A stretch of 54,304 nucleotides of DNA from a bacterium (GTDB lineage: Bacteria > Joyebacterota > Joyebacteria > Joyebacterales > Joyebacteraceae): contig JAPEKQ010000017.1 in assembly GCA_029990205.1 (NCBI GenBank), positions 1-54,304 on the forward strand, written 5' to 3'. Under the pieces are notes generated by a model. That model saw only the letters and a program-made list of their open reading frames with translations. It had not been told where the DNA came from and made no database searches. A program made the position numbers and the translations under genes. Each line of letters begins with the position of its first letter. The stretch's first letter is position 1. Positions 16,349 through 24,524 of this stretch are shown here, piece after piece.

Positions 16349-17275
16349 ATGCAGCTCACGATCAGCGACGTCTCGAAGACGTACTCGAACGGGGTGAGGG
16401 CGCTCGATGGCGTCTCGCTCACCATCGGCAACGGGATGTTCGGTCTCCTCGGGCCGAACGGTTCCGGCAAGACGACTCTCATGAGGACCATCGCGACGCT
16501 CCAGGAGCCGGACACCGGAAGCATACACCTGGGCGCCGTCGACATCCTCGAGAACCAGCACGCGGTCCGCTCGGTGCTCGGCTATCTTCCGCAGGACTTC
16601 GGCGTCTACCCGAACGTCAACGCCGAGACGCTCCTGGGATACATTGCGACGCTGAAGGGTGTGACGCGGTCCTCCGAGCGCGATGCGATCGTCGAGTTCA
16701 CGCTCAGGCACGTCAACCTCTGGGACGAGCGGAGGCGCAGGCTCGGTACGTTCTCCGGCGGGATGAAGCAGCGGCTCGGCATCGCCCAGGCGCTCATCGG
16801 AGACCCGAAGCTCATCATCGTGGACGAGCCGACGGCGGGCCTCGATCCGGAGGAGCGGACACGGTTTCTCAACCTTCTCTCGGCCATCGGCGAGAACATC
16901 ATCGTGATCCTCTCGACACACATCGTCGAGGACGTCGCCGAGGTGTGCGGTCGCATGGCGATCATCCGTGAGGGCAGGCTTCTGCACACGGGCGATCCGC
17001 AGGAGGCCATCGACGCCATCCGCGGGAAGGTCTGGAAGAAGAGCGTCGCCCGCGACGAACTCGCGGCGTTCGAGCAGCACCACAGCGTCATCTCGAAGCG
17101 GTTGAGGCGGGGCAGTCACGTCGTGCACGTGCTCGCGGACTCGCAGCCCGACTCGTCGTTCGACGGTGCCGACCCGGATCTGAAGGACGTCTACTTCGTC
17201 ACGCTCGGCAACGGCGGCGCGCGCACCGCGAACGCGGGTGACCGGCAGGCTGCCGGCGCAGCGCAGGGGAGGTGA
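16349..17275 (+). CDS. ABC transporter ATP-binding protein (ABC-2 type)
   Basis: This 308-aa ATPase has Walker A LLGPNGSGKTT, Q-loop LPQDFGVYPN, signature FSGGMKQRLGIAQAL, Walker B LIIVDEPTAGLDP and switch His (LSTHIVED). The C-terminal 80 residues resemble the regulatory tail of NatA/CcmA-like ATPases. It is 3 nt from the following permease-peptidase fusion and is surely its energising partner. The ATG at 16349 has only a poor ribosome binding site. Confidence 0.92.
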   Translation: MQLTISDVSKTYSNGVRALDGVSLTIGNGMFGLLGPNGSGKTTLMRTIATLQEPDTGSIHLGAVDILENQHAVRSVLGYLPQDFGVYPNVNAETLLGYIATLKGVTRSSERDAIVEFTLRHVNLWDERRRRLGTFSGGMKQRLGIAQALIGDPKLIIVDEPTAGLDPEERTRFLNLLSAIGENIIVILSTHIVEDVAEVCGRMAIIREGRLLHTGDPQEAIDAIRGKVWKKSVARDELAAFEQHHSVISKRLRRGSHVVHVLADSQPDSSFDGADPDLKDVYFVTLGNGGARTANAGDRQAAGAAQGR

Positions 17276-17278
17276 CGG

Positions 17279-20200
17279 ATGTTCCTCCACTTCCTCAGGT
17301 TCGAGCTCATCTACATCTTTCGCAAGCCGGCCGTCTACATCTTCGCGTTGATCTTCTTCCTGATGGCGTACGGCCCCATCGTCTCCGATTCAATGCAGAT
17401 GGGAGGCTCGATCGGCAACGCCGCGAGGAACTCACCGTACGAGATCGTGCGGTTGCTCGCGATGCTCTCGGTGCTCGGGTTGTTCTCGCTCGTCGGGTTC
17501 GTCGCGACGGCTGTCAACCGTGACGACGAGTACCGGACGACCGAGTTCTTCTACACGACCCCGGTGGGCAAGGGTTCGTACCTCATGGGGCGCTTCGCCG
17601 GGTCGATGGTCGCGGCCGTCTTCACCGTCGCCGTCGCGGCTCTCGGTATCGTGGTCGGTTCGCAGATGCCGTGGCTCGACCCGGAGCGGATACTCCCGTT
17701 CAGCGCCGCTCCGTACCTCTTCGGGCTCTTCGTCTACGTGATCCCCAACATGCTGTTCGCCGGGGCGATGATGTTCTGCGTCTCGACACTGTCGCGTCGC
17801 GTCGTCCTCGGATACATCTCGGTGATGGGGCTGCTGACGCTCTGGGGCATCGGGAAGGTGCTGACGGGCAATCTCGATTCGGCGTTCCTCGCGGTGATCC
17901 TCGACCCGCTCGGGAAGGCCTCGCTCGACATGGCGACGAGGTACTGGACGGTCGTAGAACGCAACACGCTGCTGCCACCGTTCGACGCGGGGTTGATCGT
18001 GAATCGTCTCCTCTGGTCGGGTCTCGGGGTGGGCTTCCTTCTGCTGACCTGGTCGCGCTTCCGGATGGCCGTGCACGAAAAGGCGGGAGCCGTGCGCAGG
18101 TTCGGGCGGAGACGCCGCGTGGCGCACGGAGCGCTCGCGGATCCGTCGGTCGCCACATCGAAGAAGCCTGTTGGCGCGGTCGGCGCGGACGCCGCCGTGG
18201 GAGAGCCGCTCGCATTGGCCGCTCCCGAGGTCACGCTCGGCTTCTCGACGCGTGCGCAGCTCTCTCAACTGTGGTACGCCACACGCGTCGAGGTCCGTTC
18301 GATCCTCAAGAGCATCCCGTTCGTCATCATCATCGGCTTCGCCGTCTTCAATCTGCTGGGGAGCCTCGTCCCGGAGTTTGAGGGGACCAAGTCGTACCCG
18401 CTGACGCGTTCGATGATCTCGACGATCGAGGGGAGCTACACGATCTTCCTGTTCATCTTCCTCATCGTCTATGCGGGCATCCTCGTCTGGCGTGAGCGGC
18501 TCGCCTCCATGAACGAGATCACGGGCGCGCTCCCGACGCCCGACTGGATGCCGATGGCGTCGAAGCTCGCGGCGCTCACGGTCGTTCAGTTCGTGGCGCT
18601 CTGCGCGGCCGTCGCGACCACGATCCTCTACCAGCTCTCTCGCGGGTACCTCGATCTCGAACTCGGTCTCTACTTCCGCGGGATCTTCCTCCTTCAGATG
18701 TCCGCCTGGTTCCTCGTCAGCGCGCTCGCGCTTGCGCTCCAGGCGCTGACGAACAGCAGGCTGGCCGGCTACGGAGCGATGATCGCCTTCTTCGTGATCC
18801 AGGAGGTCATCGGCTCGGTGGGATTCGAACACAACCTGCTGCTCTACGGCGAGACGCCGGCCTACCGGCTCTCGGACATGAACGGGTTCGGTCATTTCGC
18901 CCGGCCGCTCTCGTGGTTCCTGCTGTATTGGGGATTTGCGGCGGGTCTTCTGGTCCTGGCCTCCGTGCTCTTCTGGCCGCGCGGGACCGACCTTCGTCCC
19001 GGTCTGCGGTGGCGAGAGGCAAGACGCCGGCTGACGGGTCCGCGAGTCGCGACCGCCGTGGTGCTCCTCCTGGGCTTCGTCGGCGTCGGCGGGTGGATCC
19101 ACTACAACACGAGCGTACTCAACGATTTCGTGACCTCGAAGACACTCAACGAGCGGGCCGCGCGGTACGAGCAGCTCTACAAGAAGCACGACGGCATTCC
19201 GCAGCCGAGGGTGACCGACGTCAGCCTCGAGGTGGACATCTATCCTGGTGAACGGCGCGTCGACGTGCACGGTGACCTCGTGCTGATGAACAAGTCCGAC
19301 GAGGCGATCAGCGAGGTGCATCTCACGCGCGACTGGCGGCTCGACATCAGTGAGATCGCGCTGGCCGGGGCGTCGTGTGAACTCGAGGACAGGGAACTCT
19401 GCTTCAGCATCTACCAGCTCCCGCGTCCTCTGGAGCCCGGCGAGAGCCTGGAGCTGGCGTACACAGGCAGCATCACCAATCCCGGGTTCGTCAACGGTCA
19501 CTCGAACAAGCGCGTCGTGGAGAACGGGACGTTCCTCGACAGCAGTCATCTGGTGCCGTTCATCGGGTACGCGAGTGAGCAGGAACTCGAGAACGAGCAC
19601 GACCGGAGGAAGTACGGACTCGATGAGCGGCCGGGTCTTCTCTCGCCCGACCATCCGGTCGCCGTGGAGAACACCTTCACGATGGACGCGGACTGGATCA
19701 ACTACGAGGCCGTGCTCTCCACGAGCGCCGATCAGATCGCGATGACGGCGGGATACGTGGAGCGCGAGTGGGAGGAGGACGGCAGACGCTACTTCCACTA
19801 CCGGATGGACACGCCGATCCTGCACTTCTTCCCGGTGGTCTCGGGACGATACGAGGTCGCGAGCGAGACCTGGAACGATGTTGAGATCGCCGTCTACCAT
19901 CACGCGCCGCACATGTGGAACGTCGACCGGATGCTCGATTCGGTCAAGCGGTCACTCGACTACTACACGGAGGTGTACGGCCCGTACCAGCACCACGAGC
20001 TGAGGATCGTGGAGTTCCCGAGGTACCACACGTTCGCGCAGTCGTTCGCCACCATCATTCCGTACTCGGAGGGGATTCACTTCACGGATGATCTCCGCGA
20101 GGAGGGCGCGCTGGACATGGTGTCACTGGTGACGGCGCACGAGGTGGCGCACCAGTGGTGGGGCCACCAGGTGGCGGCGGCGCTGGCGCAGGGGATGGGG

Positions 20201-20905
20201 TTCGTCGAGGAGAGCCTCGCGCAGTACTCGGCGTTCATGGTCACCGAGCAGTACGCCGACGACGGCGTGATGGAGGAGTATCTCCGCTACGAACTCGACC
20301 GGTACCTCCAGGGGCGCGGGCAGGAGCGCGATGAGGAGCATCCGCTCGCGCTCGTCGACAAGCAGTCGTATCTCTACTACTTCAAAGGCTCGCTCGCGAT
20401 GTACGCGTTCAAGGAGTACCTCGGAGAGGACGTCTTGAACACCGCACTCCGAGCGTATCTCGAGGACACGAGATTCGTCGGGCCGCCGTACCCTGTCTCG
20501 CTCGATCTCGTCGAGTACATCCGCGATGTCACGCCGCCAGAGTACGCGTATCTCATCGAAGACTATCTCGAGACGATCACGCTCTATGACAACCGGATGG
20601 AAGGCGTCGAGGTCGAGGAGCTCGATGACGGAAGGTATCGCGTCGCGCTCGATCTGATGTCGCGCAAGATGCGCGCGGACGGTCGCGGTGTCGAGACGGA
20701 GATAGAACACAACGATTGGGTCGAGATCGGTGTCTACGGAGATGATGGGGAGAGTGGAACGCCGATCTACCTGGAGAGGCACCGACTGGCCAGCGGCGAG
20801 AACAGGATCGAAGTCGTTGTTGAGGAGAGGCCGGTGCGCGCGGGGATCGACCCCAGACATCTTCTCATCGATCGCGTTCCTGACGACAACCTCAAGCGAG
20901 CGTAG
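17279..20905 (+). CDS. ABC-2 permease fused to an M1-family zinc aminopeptidase
   Basis: The 1208-aa protein joins two membrane blocks of ABC-2 type (about residues 10-265 and 325-620, each with around six hydrophobic helices) to an M1 metallopeptidase domain (about 650-1200). The zinc site is H954-E955-VA-H958 in AHEVAHQWWGHQ, with the third ligand Glu at about 977-978 (VEESLAQY). This fusion, always next to an ABC ATPase, is a known family of unclear substrate, frequent in Bacteroidetes and other FCB bacteria. The peptidase should face the periplasm. It could process a peptide exported by its own transporter part, but no precursor peptide was found nearby. Confidence 0.92.
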   Translation: MFLHFLRFELIYIFRKPAVYIFALIFFLMAYGPIVSDSMQMGGSIGNAARNSPYEIVRLLAMLSVLGLFSLVGFVATAVNRDDEYRTTEFFYTTPVGKGSYLMGRFAGSMVAAVFTVAVAALGIVVGSQMPWLDPERILPFSAAPYLFGLFVYVIPNMLFAGAMMFCVSTLSRRVVLGYISVMGLLTLWGIGKVLTGNLDSAFLAVILDPLGKASLDMATRYWTVVERNTLLPPFDAGLIVNRLLWSGLGVGFLLLTWSRFRMAVHEKAGAVRRFGRRRRVAHGALADPSVATSKKPVGAVGADAAVGEPLALAAPEVTLGFSTRAQLSQLWYATRVEVRSILKSIPFVIIIGFAVFNLLGSLVPEFEGTKSYPLTRSMISTIEGSYTIFLFIFLIVYAGILVWRERLASMNEITGALPTPDWMPMASKLAALTVVQFVALCAAVATTILYQLSRGYLDLELGLYFRGIFLLQMSAWFLVSALALALQALTNSRLAGYGAMIAFFVIQEVIGSVGFEHNLLLYGETPAYRLSDMNGFGHFARPLSWFLLYWGFAAGLLVLASVLFWPRGTDLRPGLRWREARRRLTGPRVATAVVLLLGFVGVGGWIHYNTSVLNDFVTSKTLNERAARYEQLYKKHDGIPQPRVTDVSLEVDIYPGERRVDVHGDLVLMNKSDEAISEVHLTRDWRLDISEIALAGASCELEDRELCFSIYQLPRPLEPGESLELAYTGSITNPGFVNGHSNKRVVENGTFLDSSHLVPFIGYASEQELENEHDRRKYGLDERPGLLSPDHPVAVENTFTMDADWINYEAVLSTSADQIAMTAGYVEREWEEDGRRYFHYRMDTPILHFFPVVSGRYEVASETWNDVEIAVYHHAPHMWNVDRMLDSVKRSLDYYTEVYGPYQHHELRIVEFPRYHTFAQSFATIIPYSEGIHFTDDLREEGALDMVSLVTAHEVAHQWWGHQVAAALAQGMGFVEESLAQYSAFMVTEQYADDGVMEEYLRYELDRYLQGRGQERDEEHPLALVDKQSYLYYFKGSLAMYAFKEYLGEDVLNTALRAYLEDTRFVGPPYPVSLDLVEYIRDVTPPEYAYLIEDYLETITLYDNRMEGVEVEELDDGRYRVALDLMSRKMRADGRGVETEIEHNDWVEIGVYGDDGESGTPIYLERHRLASGENRIEVVVEERPVRAGIDPRHLLIDRVPDDNLKRA

Positions 20906-21036
20906 CAGCAGCGAGCACGAGCGCAGCAGCAGTTCCGGATTCGCCCCCGGCGGGCGCCCCTGCGCGGACAGGCGCACGCGCTCAAACGCCGGTGGCCGCC
21001 GACCTCCGTATGTCGAGGCGCAGCGCCTTCGGGCCA
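20906..21036. other. Tail-to-tail intergenic region
   Basis: GC-rich sequence lies between the ends of the permease-peptidase gene and the minus-strand arylsulfotransferase-like gene. No gene and no clear terminator are visible. It may hold the displaced 3' end of the minus-strand gene (see findings). Confidence 0.4.
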
Positions 21037-22434
21037 TCAGGGCGCCCGGCCGGATCGGCGGCACCGGCACCAGCGAGGGTTCGACAGCAGTGTGGCAGCG
21101 GCGCGGCCGCCGTCCGATTCCGTGATGAGGATATTGCCGTTCGGGAGAAGCGCGTTCGAACCGCACGTCTTCGAGTAGAACTCGTCTTCGGGGTCACCGC
21201 CGAACTGCCAGACATGTTCCTGCGTCGCCGGGTCGAACTCGACGACGCGGGAGATCTCGAGCTCCTCTCCGTTGTCGAAGATCATGATGTTGCCGTTCGG
21301 GAGCACGGTGGGCTGATGCGGCCCCAGCCAGGGGCCGGCCATCAGCCACGTGATCTTCCGGGTCTCGATGTCGAGGACGGCGATCGCGTCGATCCTGCGC
21401 ATCGTGATGAGCGCGCTGCCCGCGCGGAAGGCCGGGATGCGGTCGGCCAGCGACCCGTCGAGTATCTCGAGCGTGTTCGTGTGTGTGACGTCTCCGTGGA
21501 GCTTCATATCGAGCGCGATGAGCGCGCGCGAGTAGTCCGAGTCCCAGAAGGCGTCGAGGATCGAGATGCGGTCCAGCTCTCTGCCGTCGTCGCTCAGGAT
21601 CGTGATGGAGTCCTCGAGGACGATGTCCTCGCGACTGATCCTCGGAACGATGTGCGCCTCCCGAGTCAGAACGAAGATGCGGCCATCGTCGGTGACCTCG
21701 AGATCGTGATGCGCCTTGTTGTCGAGCGCCCAGATGACGTTCGAGTCTCTGTCGAGTCGCACGATGCCGGCGCCCTCGAAGATCCCGAGGATGTCTCCGT
21801 TCGGATAGAGGTAGGCGCGCCGCCAGCGGCACGTCCGATCCTCCGTGACGAGGTCCTCGCGTTCGGGGAAGGCGTCGAGGAACTCGCAGCGCCATTCGTG
21901 AAGGACGGTGCCGTCCATGCTCATGAGGATAGCGCCGGGGAAGTGGCCGGACGTGTACAGATTGTAGCCGGTCCCTGCGACTCCCTGCTTGTGCGTGATA
22001 ACTCCGCCCACACCGGACGCCGCTCGCGAACCGGCAAGGTATCCGATCGACTCGAGCCGCTCGATCTCCGCCAGCTGTTCCTGTGTGAGGCCCCCGGCCT
22101 TTCCAGGCGCGGGGCGCCAGCGCCCGGGAGGGACCTGGGAGGAGGGACGGCGTGACGGGCGGCTCGGACGGACAGGCTCGTCAGCGTCATCCGAGTCCGC
22201 TGCTGTCGACGTATCGGACCGCTGAACGCTCGTCGTCCTGACTCCGCTGGTGTCCCGCCAGTTCCCCGTCGCCACTTCGTTCTCCGCCCGGGCGTCTCCG
22301 GTGGCTCCATCGCTGGAGCATCCCACGACAGCGATGAGTGTCGTCACAATGAAGAGCAGTGACGCCCTCACGGCGGACGGAAGGTTACGTTTCGCGCGGG
22401 CCGGGGCGGCCTGTCGTCTGAGGTCTTCGAACAC
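21037..22434 (-). CDS. Arylsulfotransferase-like beta-propeller lipoprotein, abnormal C-terminus
   Basis: The GTG start at 22434 follows GGAGGAATC. A signal peptide ends in a lipobox (IAVVGC), so the mature protein is a lipoprotein. A low-complexity region is followed by a QLAEIERLESIGYLAGS motif. Then comes a repeated propeller domain with arylsulfotransferase features: LYPNGDILGIFEGAGIVRLD, HHDLEVTDDGRIFVL, VLPNGNIMIFDNG and LLPNGNILITESDGGRA. After the last motif, where the family usually continues with a further strand, the sequence becomes Arg/Cys-rich and stops 25 residues later. The protein looks truncated or frameshifted at its 3' end (near 21110-21120). Whether it transfers sulfate or is a structural propeller is not decidable here. 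Confidence 0.75.
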   Translation of the reverse strand: MFEDLRRQAAPARAKRNLPSAVRASLLFIVTTLIAVVGCSSDGATGDARAENEVATGNWRDTSGVRTTSVQRSDTSTAADSDDADEPVRPSRPSRRPSSQVPPGRWRPAPGKAGGLTQEQLAEIERLESIGYLAGSRAASGVGGVITHKQGVAGTGYNLYTSGHFPGAILMSMDGTVLHEWRCEFLDAFPEREDLVTEDRTCRWRRAYLYPNGDILGIFEGAGIVRLDRDSNVIWALDNKAHHDLEVTDDGRIFVLTREAHIVPRISREDIVLEDSITILSDDGRELDRISILDAFWDSDYSRALIALDMKLHGDVTHTNTLEILDGSLADRIPAFRAGSALITMRRIDAIAVLDIETRKITWLMAGPWLGPHQPTVLPNGNIMIFDNGEELEISRVVEFDPATQEHVWQFGGDPEDEFYSKTCGSNALLPNGNILITESDGGRAAATLLSNPRWCRCRRSGRAP

Positions 22435-22493
22435 GATTCCTCCTGTGAAAGCGGGTGTATGACTAGAACGTACCACGACGCGCACGGTCGAGT

Positions 22494-22506
22494 CCAGCCG
22501 GGCTGG
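22494..22506. promoter_or_regulatory. Palindrome between divergent genes
   Basis: CCAGCCGGGCTGG is a 13-bp palindrome with a 1-bp centre. It lies in the 254-bp region between the divergent lipoprotein and ABC exporter genes, so it could be an operator. It also fits chance in GC-rich DNA. Confidence 0.3.
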
Positions 22507-22541
22507 TTCAACTCGGTTTGCTGGGTGTGTGTCAGTTCTCC

Positions 22542-22571
22542 TTGTAACGCGGGGGCGGCTGGGGATACACT
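22542..22571 (+). promoter_or_regulatory. Possible promoter for the ABC exporter pair
   Basis: TTGTAA (22542-22547), an 18-bp spacer and TACACT (22566-22571) resemble a sigma-70-type promoter, about 118 nt before the first exporter gene. Confidence 0.4.
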
Positions 22572-22688
22572 CAGCCAGTCATTGGAATAGCCGGGCCGGC
22601 AGGCGCCGTCCCGGCTCAGCGCATGGATGTGCAGCGTGACGGCCGGTTGCCGCGACGCGGCAGCGCAGGCCGGGCTGAAGGACGCGAC

Positions 22689-24482
22689 ATGTGGCACGAC
22701 CACGACAATCTTGAGGACGAGAAGGAGGTTCGACGGCTCCCGCTGCGGGCGATGCTGGCGCGTATCGTGCCGTTGTTCCGGCCGCATCACCGCAAGCTCG
22801 CGGTCGCGACCGTGCTCTTGCTCATCTCCGTCGCGGCGATGCTTGCAGGGCCTCTGCTCATCCGGCAGGTGCTCGACACGAGCATCCCGGCCGGTGACCG
22901 TGCCGGCGTGCTCTGGCGCGGCATCGCGTACGCTTCGCTCTTCGCGCTCGGCATGGCGGCCGCGTACGTCCAGGTCGTCATCGTCGCCAGGATCGGGCTG
23001 TCCATCATCACCGAACTCAGACTCCAGCTCTTCGCGCATCTGATGCAGCTCTCGATGGCGTACTTCGACCAGAACCCGCCCGGCAAGCTGATGGCGCGCG
23101 TCGAAAGCGATGTGGAGCGGCTGCGTGCGCTCTTCTCGGACGTCGCGCTCGCGCTTCTTCGGAACGTCGTGCTCCTCGGCGGCACGCTCGCGGTGATGAT
23201 CGCGGCGAACGCTCGAGTGACGTTGACCATCATCGTCATCATGAGCCCGGTGGTGTTCTCGACGTACTTCTTCCTGAAGTACATCCGTCGGGCGTTCGGG
23301 ACCATTCGGAAGCTCTACGCCAGGATCTCGTCGTTCCTCGCCGAGTACGTGCAGGGCATCCCGATCCTCCAGATCTTCGGATACACGGAGATGGCGCAGA
23401 TGGACCTCGCGCGCCGCAACGCGCACAAGTACTCGAAGGAGGTCCGTGTCTTCTTCCGCGAGTACGCATTCTGGGGGTTCTTCACATCGTTCGAGATCAT
23501 CGCGGTGATGGTCATCATCTACGTCGGTGCCCGGCATCTGTTCGGCGTGGCGATGACGGTCGGTACGCTCGTGATGTTCATCGAGTACACGAGACGGCTG
23601 TTCTGGCCGCTGGTGATGTTCAGCGAGCAGCTCGACTTCATCCAGCGCGCGTTCGCCTCAGCGGACCGCGTGTTCGGCATTCTCGACACGCCGTCCAGAA
23701 CGCCCGATGACCCGAACGCGATCGCCGACATCCCGCGGGAGTGGAACGAGATCACGTTCGAGAGCGTGGGGCTGACGTACGACGGCGGGGCGCGCGCGCT
23801 TGACGGGATGAGTTTCAGCATCCGTCGCGGGGAGAAGATCGCGCTCGTCGGGCTCTCGGGCGGAGGGAAGACATCCGTGACGAGCGCGCTGCTGAGGTAC
23901 TACGAGCCGACCGACGGACGCATTGCGATGGACGGCGTGGACATACGTCAGTACCAGCAGCAGGAGTGGCGTCGCCGGATCGGACTGGTGCTTCAGGATA
24001 TCCACCTGTTCCCCGGCACGCTCGAGGACAACATGCGCGTCCTTCGGGATGACATTCCGAAGGAGGCGCTCGACCGCGCGCTTTCCACCGTGCAGGCGAC
24101 GACGATGGTCGAGCGGCTGCCGCAGGGGTATGACACCGAGCTTTCGGAGGGCGGTGCGAACCTCTCGATGGGCGAGCGACAGCTGCTCTGCTTCGCGCGC
24201 GCCATCGTGGACGATCCGGACATCCTTATCCTCGACGAGGCGACCTCGTCGGTCGACCCGGTGACCGAGCAGCGGCTCCAGGATGCGCTCGATCACCTGC
24301 TCGAGGGACGGACATCGATCATCGTCGCGCACCGTCTGGCGACGATCACGAAGGTCGATCGCATCCTCGTGCTTCACGAGGGGAGACTGGCCGAGGAGGG
24401 GTCGCACCAGGAGCTCTATCAGCAGGGCGGTGTCTACCGTGACCTGTTCGACCTTCAGTTCGCATCACACGTAGTCGAATAG
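22689..24482 (+). CDS. ABC exporter half-transporter 1 (fused TM and ATPase)
   Basis: This 597-aa protein has a six-helix type IV ABC exporter domain (about 20-340), then an ATPase domain with Walker A GLSGGGKTS, Q-loop VLQDIHLFPGT and Walker B ILILDEATSSVDP with the catalytic Glu. Its signature motif is degenerate (LSMGERQ). The ATG at 22689 was chosen for the GAAGGA site 6 nt upstream. With the next gene it should form an asymmetric heterodimer. The cargo (lipid, peptide or drug) cannot be told from sequence. Confidence 0.92.
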   Translation: MWHDHDNLEDEKEVRRLPLRAMLARIVPLFRPHHRKLAVATVLLLISVAAMLAGPLLIRQVLDTSIPAGDRAGVLWRGIAYASLFALGMAAAYVQVVIVARIGLSIITELRLQLFAHLMQLSMAYFDQNPPGKLMARVESDVERLRALFSDVALALLRNVVLLGGTLAVMIAANARVTLTIIVIMSPVVFSTYFFLKYIRRAFGTIRKLYARISSFLAEYVQGIPILQIFGYTEMAQMDLARRNAHKYSKEVRVFFREYAFWGFFTSFEIIAVMVIIYVGARHLFGVAMTVGTLVMFIEYTRRLFWPLVMFSEQLDFIQRAFASADRVFGILDTPSRTPDDPNAIADIPREWNEITFESVGLTYDGGARALDGMSFSIRRGEKIALVGLSGGGKTSVTSALLRYYEPTDGRIAMDGVDIRQYQQQEWRRRIGLVLQDIHLFPGTLEDNMRVLRDDIPKEALDRALSTVQATTMVERLPQGYDTELSEGGANLSMGERQLLCFARAIVDDPDILILDEATSSVDPVTEQRLQDALDHLLEGRTSIIVAHRLATITKVDRILVLHEGRLAEEGSHQELYQQGGVYRDLFDLQFASHVVE

Positions 24483-24524
24483 CGGCGCGGCCGCGCAGAT
24501 GCGCGGAGGCTGCAGAGACGAGAG

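Noticed and set aside
14411-17290. Long minus-strand open frame of about 960 codons opposite the receiver, GGDEF and ABC ATPase genes
   Set aside because: The plus-strand genes are clearly real. The minus-strand translation is rich in Arg, Asp, Val and His with no domain, as expected for antisense frames in GC-rich DNA. The same applies to long minus-strand frames at 17432-19912, 30724-33252, 39540-41360, 43875-45728 and 48768-51578.
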